Shown piece by piece: positions 17,734-27,088 of a stretch of 64,000 nt of DNA (positions are counted from its first letter, which is position 1; each line of letters starts with the position of its first letter). A program made the translations under genes and the position numbers. The stretch is from Sulfuritalea sp. (GTDB lineage: Bacteria > Pseudomonadota > Gammaproteobacteria > Burkholderiales > Rhodocyclaceae). Below the pieces are notes generated by a model that saw nothing but the letters and a program-made list of their open reading frames with translations, was not told the DNA's origin and did no database searches. The stretch lies in assembly GCA_021738385.1 (NCBI GenBank), contig JAIPCF010000004.1, positions 1 through 64,000 of the forward strand. The letters are read 5' to 3'.

Positions 17734-18711
17734 ATGGAAGCCACAAGCACACTTCAAGCCGTCTCCGCCACAAGCGTTCCGGCTCAGCGCTGGACTATTC
17801 AGGCTTTGCTTGGGCTGTTCGAACTGCCCTTCAACGACTTGATGTATCGCGCTCAGCAAGTGCATCGCGAACATCATGAAGCCAACGCCGTCCAACGCTC
17901 GACCCTGCTCTCGATCAAGACCGGAGGTTGCTCCGAGGATTGTGGCTATTGCTCGCAGTCGGCGCATCACGGCGAGGCGGCAAAGGAAGCGCTGCTGGAA
18001 ACTGAAGACGTGATCGCCGCGGCGCGCGCCGCAAAAGACAAAGGCGCGTCACGCTTCTGTATGGGTGCTGCCTGGCGCGGACCCAAAGATAAGGATCTCG
18101 ATCGCGTTGCCGACATGATCGCTGCGGTCAAGTCGCTTGGACTGGAAACCTGCGTCACGCTCGGCATGCTCAAGGACGGTCAGGCTGAGCGGCTGAAGCA
18201 GGCCGGACTCGACTACTACAACCACAATCTGGACACCGCGCCGGAGTTCTATGGCCAGGTGATCAAGACTCATGCCCAAAGCGAACGTTTCGATACGCTC
18301 GACAAGGTGCGCGAGGCCGGCATCAAGGTGTGCTGTGGCGGCATCGTCGGCATGGGTGAAACAAGGCGCCAGCGCGCCTCGTTGCTGGTTGAACTGGCCA
18401 ACATGAATCCGGCGCCCGATTCGGTGCCAATCAACGAATTGGTGCCCATGCCCGGCACGCCTCTGGAAAACGCGCCGCCGCTTGATCCTTTCGAGTTCGT
18501 GCGCACTATCGCCGTAGCGCGCATCATCATGCCCGAGTCGATGGTTCGGCTTTCTGCCGGACGACAGGAAATGAGCGACGAGTTGCAGGCCTTGTGCTTT
18601 CTCGCCGGCGCCAATTCAATTTTCTACGGGGACAAATTGCTGACAGCGGGCAATCCGGAAGCCGATCGCGACGAAGCGCTGTTCGCCCGGCTTGGCTTCT
18701 CAGCCATCTAG
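17734..18711 (+). CDS. bioB: Biotin synthase BioB
   Basis: Radical SAM '[16 protein letters not shown]', '[12 protein letters not shown]'. Probable ATG at 17734 within ORF 17671..18711. Confidence 0.95.
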   Translation: MEATSTLQAVSATSVPAQRWTIQALLGLFELPFNDLMYRAQQVHREHHEANAVQRSTLLSIKTGGCSEDCGYCSQSAHHGEAAKEALLETEDVIAAARAAKDKGASRFCMGAAWRGPKDKDLDRVADMIAAVKSLGLETCVTLGMLKDGQAERLKQAGLDYYNHNLDTAPEFYGQVIKTHAQSERFDTLDKVREAGIKVCCGGIVGMGETRRQRASLLVELANMNPAPDSVPINELVPMPGTPLENAPPLDPFEFVRTIAVARIIMPESMVRLSAGRQEMSDELQALCFLAGANSIFYGDKLLTAGNPEADRDEALFARLGFSAI

Positions 18712-19573
18712 TCTGATCGTGCGCAGCAGCTTTTCCGGCGCTGCACAAACCTACGACACGGCCGCCGTCCTTGCCCGTGAAGTGGGTGCTCGCATGGCTG
18801 CGCGCCTGGATCTGGTAAAGATCACTCCACAACGCGTTGCGGATATCGGTTGTGCCACAGGGGACGGAATCCGCAAGTTGCAGCAGCGCTATCCCAAGGC
18901 ACTACCGCTAGCGCTCGACTATGCTTTACCCATGTTGCAGGCCGTGCGCCGGGCGTCCCCGCGCTTGCAGCGTCTGGCCAGGAGAGAGCCGCGCCTTGTC
19001 AACGCGGACGTTCGCCAGTTGCCGCTGGCTTCCAATTCGCTCGGGCTGGTCTGGTCGAATCTGATGTTGCATTGGCTGGAAGATCCGCTGCCGGCACTGC
19101 GCGAACTGCACCGCGTACTGGAAGTGAATGGTCTGCTCAGCTTCGCCACGCTTGGCCCGGACACGGTGAAAGAACTGCGCGAGGCGGCGCAGAAAGTTGG
19201 CGTTGGCGAGATTTGCATGCCGGGGAAAGCGCTTCGCGCGCCGGCAGCGGCGCGGCGATTTCTCGACATGCACGATCTGGGCGACATGCTGGTGGCCGCC
19301 GGCTTTGGCGACCCGGTGATGGATATGGAACGCATTACGCTCACCTATTCGACGCCGCGCGCTTTCCTTGCCGACCAGCGCCACCTTGGCGTGCGTGACG
19401 CCTTGCTCGGTCAGTTGCCCTGGCGTGACTGGCGACGTTTGCTCAACGCGTGGCCGCAGGATGTCGACGGCCGTTTTCCGACCACGTTTGAAATCGTTTA
19501 TGCCCACGCCTGGAAGCCGGAGCCGCGGCAGATAGCCGATGGCCGAGCCGTGGTGCAGTTTCGTTCCCGATAA
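18692..19573 (+). CDS. bioC: Malonyl-[ACP] O-methyltransferase BioC
   Basis: SAM-methyltransferase '[11 protein letters not shown]', '[25 protein letters not shown]'; overlaps the bioB 3' end. Confidence 0.85.
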   Translation: MASQPSSLIVRSSFSGAAQTYDTAAVLAREVGARMAARLDLVKITPQRVADIGCATGDGIRKLQQRYPKALPLALDYALPMLQAVRRASPRLQRLARREPRLVNADVRQLPLASNSLGLVWSNLMLHWLEDPLPALRELHRVLEVNGLLSFATLGPDTVKELREAAQKVGVGEICMPGKALRAPAAARRFLDMHDLGDMLVAAGFGDPVMDMERITLTYSTPRAFLADQRHLGVRDALLGQLPWRDWRRLLNAWPQDVDGRFPTTFEIVYAHAWKPEPRQIADGRAVVQFRSR

Positions 19574-19865
19574 CGCGCAGCGAAGGGCTGCTCTTGCCGC
19601 CGCTTGCCTGAATCAATAGCATGCGACGCCTCCGCGCTGACTAAAAGCAGCTGCATACATCGAGACGGAAGGTCGTATGGCTCAATCGAGCCAGGTGCGC
19701 AGCCTTGCGGATCCGCGTCCCCTCACTTAAAAAACCCGGCTGACCCAAATCAATCAACCGCGTGTCTGCGTTCGCCGAAAAAAGCCGGGCAGATGGATTA
19801 GCGTCGAATAAACAACCGCCTGAAACATTTTGCCAATCGCAGCCATGATTGTGGAAATCCGCATA

Positions 19866-19900
19866 TTGCACAATGTGGAGTATTATTTTACAATGCGCAA
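19866..19900. promoter_or_regulatory. Candidate operator in the aceE leader (imperfect inverted repeat)
   Basis: TTGCACAATGT-(13 nt)-ACAATGCGCAA; 9/11 complementary. Confidence 0.4.
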
Positions 19901-19960
19901 CATCCAAAGTATGCCGAGTCTTCAACTCGGTCTATGCTGCGGAAAAGCGAAGCAAGGCGG

Positions 19961-20018
19961 AGCTTCAGTGCAGGCTAATGCCAGCTTGATCGGCGTTGAG
20001 CGGAGCGGCCGCTACTAG
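19961..20018 (+). repeat. Two-copy intergenic hairpin repeat, copy A
   Basis: AGCTTCAGTGCAGGCTAATGCCAGCTTGATCGGCGTTGAGCGGAGCGGCCGCTACTAG; about 49/58 identity to 34375-34432. Confidence 0.7.
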
Positions 20019-20140
20019 AACAGCGCGTGGCGACGCTTCGGCACCGGCAGTTTGGTGGCTGGCGTAACGTCGCAATAGAACAGGTCCGTCGGGATCACAT
20101 CCAGCGGACACAAGTACAACTCTCACAAGGAGGAGGTTTC

Positions 20141-22822
20141 ATGTCTGTTGCCAATAGTTCCCAGCTCGTTGCATCCGATGCCGATCCGCAGGAAACCCGT
20201 GAATGGCTCGATGCACTCGAAGCCGTCATCGCCAATGAAGGCGCCGAGCGTGCCCATTTTCTTCTCGAGCAACTGATCGCGCTGGGCCACCAGACGGGCA
20301 TCAACATGCCCTACAGCGCCAATACCGAATACATCAACAGCATTCCTGCCGATCAGCAGCCGGTGACGCCGGGCGACTATGAGATGGAACAGAAAATTCG
20401 CGACTATGCACGCTGGAACGCGATGGTAATGGTGCTGCGGGCCAACAAGGACGACTCGGGACTCGGCGGCCACATTGCCAGTTATGCGTCGGCAGCGACG
20501 CTCTATGACATCGGCTTCAATCATTTCTGGCATGCGCCGTCAGAGAATCATGGCGGCGATCTGGTGTTGTCTCAGGGCCATTCGGCGACGGGCACTTATG
20601 CGCGTGCCTTCATGCTGGGCCGATTGACCGTAGAACAGATGGACAATTTCCGTCGCGAGGTTGATGGCAAGGGCCTGTCCAGCTATCCACATCCCTGGTT
20701 GATGCCGGATTTCTGGCAGTTTCCGACCGTATCGATGGGTCTTGGCCCCTTGCAGGCGATCTACCAGGCTCGTTTCATGAAATACATGCAGCATCGGTCG
20801 ATGATCCCCACCGACAACCGCAAGGTCTGGGCGTTCATGGGCGACGGCGAAATGGACGAGCCGGAATCCATGGGTGCCATCGGCATGGCCGGGCGCGAGC
20901 GACTGGACAATCTGATTTTCGTCATCAACTGCAATCTTCAGCGGCTCGACGGACCGGTGCGCGGCAACGGCAAGATCATCCAGGAACTTGAATCCGATTT
21001 TCGTGGTGCCGGCTGGAACGTGATCAAGGTGATCTGGGGCAGCTACTGGGATCCGTTGCTGGCACAGGACAAGACCGGGCTCCTGCAAAAACGCATGATG
21101 GAATGTGTCGACGGCGACTATCAGACCTTCAAGGCTCGCGACGGTGCGTATGTGCGCGAGCACTTCTTCGGCAAGTATCCGGAGTTGCTGAAGATGGTCT
21201 CGACCTGGTCCGACGACGACATCTGGCGTCTGAATCGCGGCGGACACGATCCGCACAAGGTCTATGCTGCATATGCAGCTGCCGTGGCGCATACCGGTCA
21301 GCCGACGGTGATCCTGGCCAAGACAATCAAGGGCTATGGCATGGGCGAGGCCGGCGAGGCACAGAACATCACCCACCAGCAGAAGAAAATGGGCACCACC
21401 TCGATCAAGGCATTCCGCGACCGCTTCAAGCTGCCGGTGAAGGATGAGGATCTGGAAAAGCTGCCCTACCTGACCTTCCCTGAAGGTTCAAAGGAGCTTA
21501 TCTACATGCGCGAGCGGCGCATGGCGCTGGGTGGCTACTCGCCGGCACGCAGACGCACCGCCGAGGCGCTGCCGGTACCTCCCTTGTCAGCGTTCGAGGC
21601 CTTGCTAAAGGCGGGCGGCGAGGGGCGCGAATTTTCCACCACCATGTCTTTCGTGCGTGGCCTCAACGTCATGCTCAAAGACAAGATCATCGGCAAGCGT
21701 GTCGTGCCCATCGTCGTCGATGAGTCACGCACTTTCGGTATGGAAGGCCTGTTCCGCCAGATCGGCATCTGGAATCAGGACGGTCAGAACTATGTGCCGC
21801 AGGATGCCGATCAGATGATGTTCTACAAGGAAACCAAGACCGGGCAGATTCTGCAGGAAGGCATCAATGAAGCTGGTGCCATGGCCGACTGGATCGCTGC
21901 GGCCACCAGCTACTCGACCCATGGTGTGCAGATGATTCCGGTCTATGTCTGCTATTCCATGTTCGGCATGCAGCGCACCATGGACCTGGTCTGGGCTGCG
22001 GGCGACCAGCGCGCACGAGGTTTCCTGATCGGTGGCACGGCCGGGCGCACCACACTCAACGGCGAAGGACTGCAACATGAGGACGGCCACTCGCAGGTGC
22101 TGGCGGCCACGGTACCGAATTGCATTTCCTACGACCCAACCTTCGCCTATGAAGTTGCAGTGATCGTGCAGGATGGTTTGCGCCGCATGGTCTCCGAGCA
22201 GGAAGACGTGTTCTATTACCTGACGGTGATGAACGAGAACTACGAACATCCGGCGATTCCGGAAGACGCCGCACCCGGCATCCTCAAGGGCATGTACCAG
22301 TTCAGGAAGGGCGCTGCATCCAACGGCCCGCGTGTGCAGTTGCTGGGCTCCGGCACTATCTTCATGGAGTCCGTTGCCGCCGCCGAGTTGCTGAAGAAAG
22401 ACTGGGGTGTCGAGGCCGACCTTTGGTCCTGCCCCAGTTTCAACGAACTTGCGCGCGAGGGTCAGGATGTTGCGCGCTGGAATCTTTTGCATCCAACCGG
22501 AAAACAGCGTGTCTCGCACGTCGGCGCCTGCCTGGCAGAAACGCGCGGCCCGGTGATCGCGGCGACGGATTACATCCGCAGCTTTGCTGAACAGATCCGG
22601 GCTTTCGTGCCGCGTTCATACACGGTATTGGGCACCGATGGTTTCGGCCGTTCGGATACGCGCGAAAAGCTGCGTCATTTCTTCGAGGTGGATCGCCACT
22701 GGATCACTGTCGCGGCACTCACCGCGCTGGCTGACGAGGGCTCCGTGAAGCGTGAGAAAGTCGCCGAGGCGATCAAGAAGTACGCTCTCGATCCGAACAA
22801 GCCTAACCCGGTAAAGGTGTAG
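20141..22822 (+). CDS. aceE: Pyruvate dehydrogenase E1 component (homodimeric)
   Basis: 'DLVLSQGHSATGTYARAFMLGRL', 'FMGDGEMDEPESMGAIGMAGRERLDNLIFVINCNLQRLDGPVRGN'. ATG 20141 follows AAGGAGGAGG. Confidence 0.97.
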   Translation: MSVANSSQLVASDADPQETREWLDALEAVIANEGAERAHFLLEQLIALGHQTGINMPYSANTEYINSIPADQQPVTPGDYEMEQKIRDYARWNAMVMVLRANKDDSGLGGHIASYASAATLYDIGFNHFWHAPSENHGGDLVLSQGHSATGTYARAFMLGRLTVEQMDNFRREVDGKGLSSYPHPWLMPDFWQFPTVSMGLGPLQAIYQARFMKYMQHRSMIPTDNRKVWAFMGDGEMDEPESMGAIGMAGRERLDNLIFVINCNLQRLDGPVRGNGKIIQELESDFRGAGWNVIKVIWGSYWDPLLAQDKTGLLQKRMMECVDGDYQTFKARDGAYVREHFFGKYPELLKMVSTWSDDDIWRLNRGGHDPHKVYAAYAAAVAHTGQPTVILAKTIKGYGMGEAGEAQNITHQQKKMGTTSIKAFRDRFKLPVKDEDLEKLPYLTFPEGSKELIYMRERRMALGGYSPARRRTAEALPVPPLSAFEALLKAGGEGREFSTTMSFVRGLNVMLKDKIIGKRVVPIVVDESRTFGMEGLFRQIGIWNQDGQNYVPQDADQMMFYKETKTGQILQEGINEAGAMADWIAAATSYSTHGVQMIPVYVCYSMFGMQRTMDLVWAAGDQRARGFLIGGTAGRTTLNGEGLQHEDGHSQVLAATVPNCISYDPTFAYEVAVIVQDGLRRMVSEQEDVFYYLTVMNENYEHPAIPEDAAPGILKGMYQFRKGAASNGPRVQLLGSGTIFMESVAAAELLKKDWGVEADLWSCPSFNELAREGQDVARWNLLHPTGKQRVSHVGACLAETRGPVIAATDYIRSFAEQIRAFVPRSYTVLGTDGFGRSDTREKLRHFFEVDRHWITVAALTALADEGSVKREKVAEAIKKYALDPNKPNPVKV

Positions 22823-22846
22823 TTATGGCTCCCCACCCCTCGGTAC

Positions 22847-22925
22847 CCGCCCCAAAGGCGGAGATGACAATGATTCGCGGGTTTTACCCGCTCCCGATAA
22901 ATGACTCGCTGCCCGCTTGGGGCGG
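22847..22925. other. Nested inverted repeats in the aceE-aceF spacer
   Basis: Outer CCGCCCCAA (22847-22855)/TTGGGGCGG (22917-22925); inner GCGGG-TTTTA-CCCGC (22877-22891). Confidence 0.6.
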
Positions 22926-22940
22926 CCCTGCGGAGGCAGC

Positions 22941-24686
22941 ATGGCCCAGATAATTGAAGTGAAGGTTCCAGATATCGGCGACTTCAAGGATGTGCCGATC
23001 ATAGAGTTGCTGGTCAAGGTCGGCGATCAGGTTAGCGCGGAAGACTCGCTGATCACGCTGGAGTCGGACAAGGCGACCATGGATGTGCCGTCTCCGGTCT
23101 CTGGTGTGGTGACTGAACTCAAGCTGAAAGTCGGCGACGCGGTATCGGAAGGTACGCTGGTCGCGCTGGTTGAAGTTGCCGACCAGGCAAAACTTATGCG
23201 AAGCGGTATCCACGCGGACGGCGCTGGTGATACGGTGGCCCCGGGTTCCGCTGCGACTCCTGAAGCTGCCGCGACGCTTGCGGCTCCGGTTGCAGCCGCC
23301 GCAGCAACAGCCTCGGTGGTCGAAGTCAGGGTTCCCGACATTGGTGATTTCAAGGACGTTCCCATCATTGAACTGCTGGTCAAGGTCGGCGACGAGGTCA
23401 AAGCAGAAGATTCATTGATGACGCTTGAGTCAGACAAGGCCACCATGGATATCCCGTCTCCGGTTTCCGGTGTCGTGACCGAACTCAAAGTGAAAGTCGG
23501 CGACAAAGTGGCCGAGGGCGTGGTGCTGGCGCTGGTAAAACTCGGCGATGGCGGTACGGCGATGCCGGGTGCGACCACATCGCAGACGCCGGTTTCGGCA
23601 CCTGCGACAGCTCCCGCCACATCTCGTCCTGTCGTTGCGTCCGTGACGGTCGACAGCGGTGCCTCGGATTACCGTCCGGGCGACGCCGAATTGATTTCTG
23701 CGCAGCCTCGGGTATCCATGCCGACGCCGGCAGACCGTCTGCACGGACCGGTGGCCCATGCCAGCCCGTCGGTACGCGCCTTTGCGCGAGAGCTCGGTGT
23801 CGATGTGGCAAAAGTGGCCGGCACGGGCCCCAAAGGACGCATTCTGCAGGCGGACGTTCAGGCCTACGTCAAGGGTGTGATCAGGGGTGCAGCGGCACCG
23901 ATCGCAGCAGCGGCCAGTGCGGGTGGCGCGAGTTTGGGGGGGCTGGACCTGTTGCCCTGGCCAAAGATCGACTTCGCCAAATTCGGCGAAATCGAGGTCA
24001 AACCACTGTCGCGAATCCAGAAAATTTCTGGAGCCAATCTTTCGCGCAATTGGGTCATGATTCCGGCCGTCACTTATCACGAAGACGCCGACATCACCGA
24101 GCTCGAAGCCTTCCGGGTACAAATCAACAAGGAAAACGAGAAGGGTGGCGACAAGAGCGCGGCCAAGCTGACCATGCTCGCCTTCCTGATCAAGGCGTGC
24201 GTCAAGGCACTGCAAAAATACCCTGCGTTCAATGCTTCGATCGATGGCGACAACCTGGTGCTGAAAAAGTATTTCAACATTGGCTTTGCCGCGGATACAC
24301 CCAACGGTTTGATGGTGCCTGTAATCAAGAACGCCGACAGCAAAGGCGTCTTCGAGCTGGCCCGCGAATCCGGAGAGCTGGCGCGGCAGGCGCGAGAAGG
24401 CAAACTCAAGCCGGGCGACATGCAGGGTGCCTGCTTTACGATTTCCAGCCTGGGCGGGATCGGCGGCACCTACTTCGCACCGATCGTCAATGCGCCGGAG
24501 GTAGCGATTCTCGGCGTGAACAAGTCGGCGATGAAACCGGTTTGGGACGGCAAGGCTTTTGTTCCGAGGCTGACCTTGCCCCTGTCGCTAACCGCCGATC
24601 ACCGTGTGATTGATGGCGCATTGGCGACCCGTTTCAACGTCTATCTGGCGCAGCTGCTTTCCGATATGCGGAGAAGCATGTTGTGA
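22941..24686 (+). CDS. aceF: Dihydrolipoyllysine acetyltransferase (PDH E2), two lipoyl domains
   Basis: Two 'ESDKATMD' lipoyl motifs, E3-binding 'ASPSVRAFARELGVDVAKVAGTGPKGRIL', catalytic 'SLTADHRVIDGA'. Confidence 0.97.
   Translation: MAQIIEVKVPDIGDFKDVPIIELLVKVGDQVSAEDSLITLESDKATMDVPSPVSGVVTELKLKVGDAVSEGTLVALVEVADQAKLMRSGIHADGAGDTVAPGSAATPEAAATLAAPVAAAAATASVVEVRVPDIGDFKDVPIIELLVKVGDEVKAEDSLMTLESDKATMDIPSPVSGVVTELKVKVGDKVAEGVVLALVKLGDGGTAMPGATTSQTPVSAPATAPATSRPVVASVTVDSGASDYRPGDAELISAQPRVSMPTPADRLHGPVAHASPSVRAFARELGVDVAKVAGTGPKGRILQADVQAYVKGVIRGAAAPIAAAASAGGASLGGLDLLPWPKIDFAKFGEIEVKPLSRIQKISGANLSRNWVMIPAVTYHEDADITELEAFRVQINKENEKGGDKSAAKLTMLAFLIKACVKALQKYPAFNASIDGDNLVLKKYFNIGFAADTPNGLMVPVIKNADSKGVFELARESGELARQAREGKLKPGDMQGACFTISSLGGIGGTYFAPIVNAPEVAILGVNKSAMKPVWDGKAFVPRLTLPLSLTADHRVIDGALATRFNVYLAQLLSDMRRSML
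23213..23236 (+). repeat. Dispersed 24-nt motif, copy 5 (in aceF linker 1)
   Basis: Exact 17-nt core CGGCGCTGGTGATACGG; encodes DGAGDTV. Confidence 0.7.
23537..23560 (+). repeat. Dispersed 24-nt motif, copy 6 (in aceF linker 2)
   Basis: AAAACTCGGCGATGGCGGTACGGC, 21/24; encodes KLGDGGTA. Confidence 0.7.
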
Positions 24687-25264
24687 CCACGATCACCGTG
24701 GTCAAGAAGGGAAATGAGGTCGCCATTGCTGCCGACGGCCTCACCACTTTCGGTGACACCCGTTTGGCACGCAGCTACAAAGGCGAGCATGACAAGATTC
24801 TGAGAATCGCCGGGTCGTGGATCGGGATATGCGGTTCGTCGGCGCACCATCTGGTACTGCTCAGCGCTTTTTCGAAACTCGAAGATATCAAGCTGGGATC
24901 GCGCATGGAAGTTTATGAGACCTTTCGACGTTTGCATCCAGTCCTCAAGGAGCACGCCTTCCTCAATACCAAGGAAGATGAGGACGACCCTTACGAGAGC
25001 TCGCAGATCACAGCGCTGATCGCCAACAGTTCCGGCATTTACGGCGTGTATTCCTATCGCGAAGTGTTCGAGTTCGACCGCGTCTGGGCCGCTGGCTCGG
25101 GTCGCAATTTTGCGCTGGGGGCGATGCATGCGCTCTACGACAGTGATCTGTCGGCGGCGAGCATTGCCGAAGCCGGAGTGGACGCCGGCATTGAATTCGA
25201 TACCTCATCAGGACCGCCGATCGTGGTTCATGAAATCAAACTGGAAGGAAAGTCGCATGAGTGA
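24683..25264 (+). CDS. Proteasome-like Ntn-hydrolase (betaproteobacterial proteasome homologue BPH / HslV-like)
   Basis: N-terminal 'M-TTITVVKKGNEVAIAADGLTTFGDTRLARSYKGEHDKI' parallels HslV '[25 protein letters not shown]' (Thr1, Asp17-Gly18, Gly23, Thr25). GTG start overlaps the aceF stop. Confidence 0.8.
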   Translation: MTTITVVKKGNEVAIAADGLTTFGDTRLARSYKGEHDKILRIAGSWIGICGSSAHHLVLLSAFSKLEDIKLGSRMEVYETFRRLHPVLKEHAFLNTKEDEDDPYESSQITALIANSSGIYGVYSYREVFEFDRVWAAGSGRNFALGAMHALYDSDLSAASIAEAGVDAGIEFDTSSGPPIVVHEIKLEGKSHE

Positions 25265-27059
25265 CATCGTTGAAGTGAAGGTACCGGACATCGGCGATTT
25301 CAAGGATGTGCCGATCATCGAAATCCTGATCAAGGTGGGCGACACCGTCAGCGCCGAGGATTCATTGATCACGCTGGAATCCGACAAGGCGACCATGGAT
25401 GTGCCTTCACCCGTGTCAGGTGTGGTCACGGAGATCAGGGTGAAGGTTGGCGACAAGGTGGCGGAAGGTACGCTGGTGGCGCTGGTGAAAGCCGCTTCGG
25501 CCGCTGTCGCCGTCGAGAATGCCGGGAAACCCGCCGCAACACCGGCGCCCGCCGTATCACCAGCGCCGACTTTTGAGGCGCCTGCCGCTGTGGCAAGCGC
25601 TATTGGCAAATTCGCCGGCAAGGTCGACCTTGAATGCGACATGCTGGTGCTCGGCGCCGGGCCCGGCGGCTACTCTGCCGCTTTCCGCGCGGCGGATCTG
25701 GGCATGAAGACGGTAATCGTCGAACGCTACGCCACCTTGGGCGGCGTCTGTCTTAACGTTGGCTGCATTCCGTCGAAAGCGCTGCTGCATGTTGCTGCGG
25801 TGATCGAAGAAGCGGAGCATGCCAGTGATCTCGGTGTCAGCTTCACCGCACCCAAGGTGGATATTGACAAGCTGCGCACGCACAAGGAAAAAGTTGTCGG
25901 CAAGCTGACCGGTGGCCTGGCTGGCATGGCCAAGGCGCGCAAGATCGAAACTGTGCGCGGCTATGGCCACTTTCTCGACGCCAATCACCTTGAAGTCGAG
26001 GCAACGACGGGCAACGCTCAGGACAAGACCGGCGAGAAGACGGTGATCCGCTTCGCCAAATGCATCATCGCTGCTGGCAGCGCAGCCTTCCATCTGCCTT
26101 TCATTCCGAAAGACCCGCGTATTGTCGACTCAACGGGGGCGCTGGAATTGCGCTTCGTGCCGAAGCGGATGCTGGTGATCGGCGGCGGGATTATCGGTCT
26201 CGAAATGGCAACGGTGTATTCGACGCTGGGCTCGAAAGTTGATGTGGTCGAAATGCTCGATGGATTGATGCAAGGGCCGGATCGCGATCTGGTCAAGGTC
26301 TGGGAAAAGCAGAATGCCAAGCGCTTCGACAAGGTGATGCTAAAGACAAAAACCGTCGCCGTGGATGCCAAACCCGACGGCCTCTGGGTCAAGTTCGAAG
26401 GCGCGCAGGCGCCGGCAGAGGCGCAGTGCTACGACATGATTCTGCAATCGGCTGGGCGCTCGCCGAACGGTAACAAGATCGGCGCCGACAAGGCTGGCGT
26501 TGCGGTGAGCGAGCGCGGCTTCATCAGCGTCGACAGCCAGATGCGGACCAACGTGCCGCATATTTTCGCCATCGGCGATATCGTCGGCCAGCCCATGCTG
26601 GCGCACAAGGCGGTGCATGAAGCCCACGTTGCGGCCGAAGTCGCTGCCGGGCAGAAGAGTCATTTCGATGCTTCGGTGATTCCCGGTGTGGCCTACACGC
26701 ATCCCGAAGTGGCCTGGGTTGGAGTCGGCGAGGACGAGGCGAAGAAGGCGGGCCGCAAAGTGAGCAGTGCAAAGTTTCCCTGGGCGGCGTCGGGCCGGGC
26801 AATTGCCAACGGAGCCGAATACGGCTTTACCAAACTGGTGTTCGACGAAGAAACGCATCGCGTGATCGGCGGCAGCATTGTCGGCCCCAATGCCGGCGAC
26901 ATGATTGGCGAAGTTGCATTGGCCATTGAAATGGGTGCCGACGCGGTGGATATCGGCAAGACCATCCACCCGCATCCGACGCTGGGCGAAACCATCGGCA
27001 TGGCCGCCGAAGTGGCGCATGGTTCATGTACTGACCTGCCGCCGATGCGCAGAAAATGA
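25257..27059 (+). CDS. lpd: Dihydrolipoyl dehydrogenase (E3) with N-terminal lipoyl domain
   Basis: Lipoyl 'ESDKATMDVPSPVSG', disulfide 'GGVCLNVGCIPSKALLH', C-terminal 'HPHPTLGETIGMAAEV'. ATG 25257 overlaps the preceding gene. Confidence 0.95.
   Translation: MSDIVEVKVPDIGDFKDVPIIEILIKVGDTVSAEDSLITLESDKATMDVPSPVSGVVTEIRVKVGDKVAEGTLVALVKAASAAVAVENAGKPAATPAPAVSPAPTFEAPAAVASAIGKFAGKVDLECDMLVLGAGPGGYSAAFRAADLGMKTVIVERYATLGGVCLNVGCIPSKALLHVAAVIEEAEHASDLGVSFTAPKVDIDKLRTHKEKVVGKLTGGLAGMAKARKIETVRGYGHFLDANHLEVEATTGNAQDKTGEKTVIRFAKCIIAAGSAAFHLPFIPKDPRIVDSTGALELRFVPKRMLVIGGGIIGLEMATVYSTLGSKVDVVEMLDGLMQGPDRDLVKVWEKQNAKRFDKVMLKTKTVAVDAKPDGLWVKFEGAQAPAEAQCYDMILQSAGRSPNGNKIGADKAGVAVSERGFISVDSQMRTNVPHIFAIGDIVGQPMLAHKAVHEAHVAAEVAAGQKSHFDASVIPGVAYTHPEVAWVGVGEDEAKKAGRKVSSAKFPWAASGRAIANGAEYGFTKLVFDEETHRVIGGSIVGPNAGDMIGEVALAIEMGADAVDIGKTIHPHPTLGETIGMAAEVAHGSCTDLPPMRRK
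25551..25574 (-). repeat. Dispersed 24-nt motif, copy 7 (in lpd linker)
   Basis: GCCGTATCACCAGCGCCGACTTTT, 23/24; encodes AVSPAPTF. Confidence 0.8.
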
Positions 27060-27088
27060 GCTGATCATCAGGTACACTTCTTGGTACT

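Noticed and set aside
19961-20018. GGCTAAC...GTTAAGC-like ends in the two-copy hairpin suggested integron attC sites
   Set aside because: Core spacing (about 30 nt) is too short, no R'/R'' box pair of the usual layout, no integrase gene, no cassette array.
19604-20018. Small ORFs in the bioC-aceE gap (19604-19801, 19641-19925, 19830-20018)
   Set aside because: No ribosome-binding site of note, no recognisable family, overlap with repeat and operator-like DNA.
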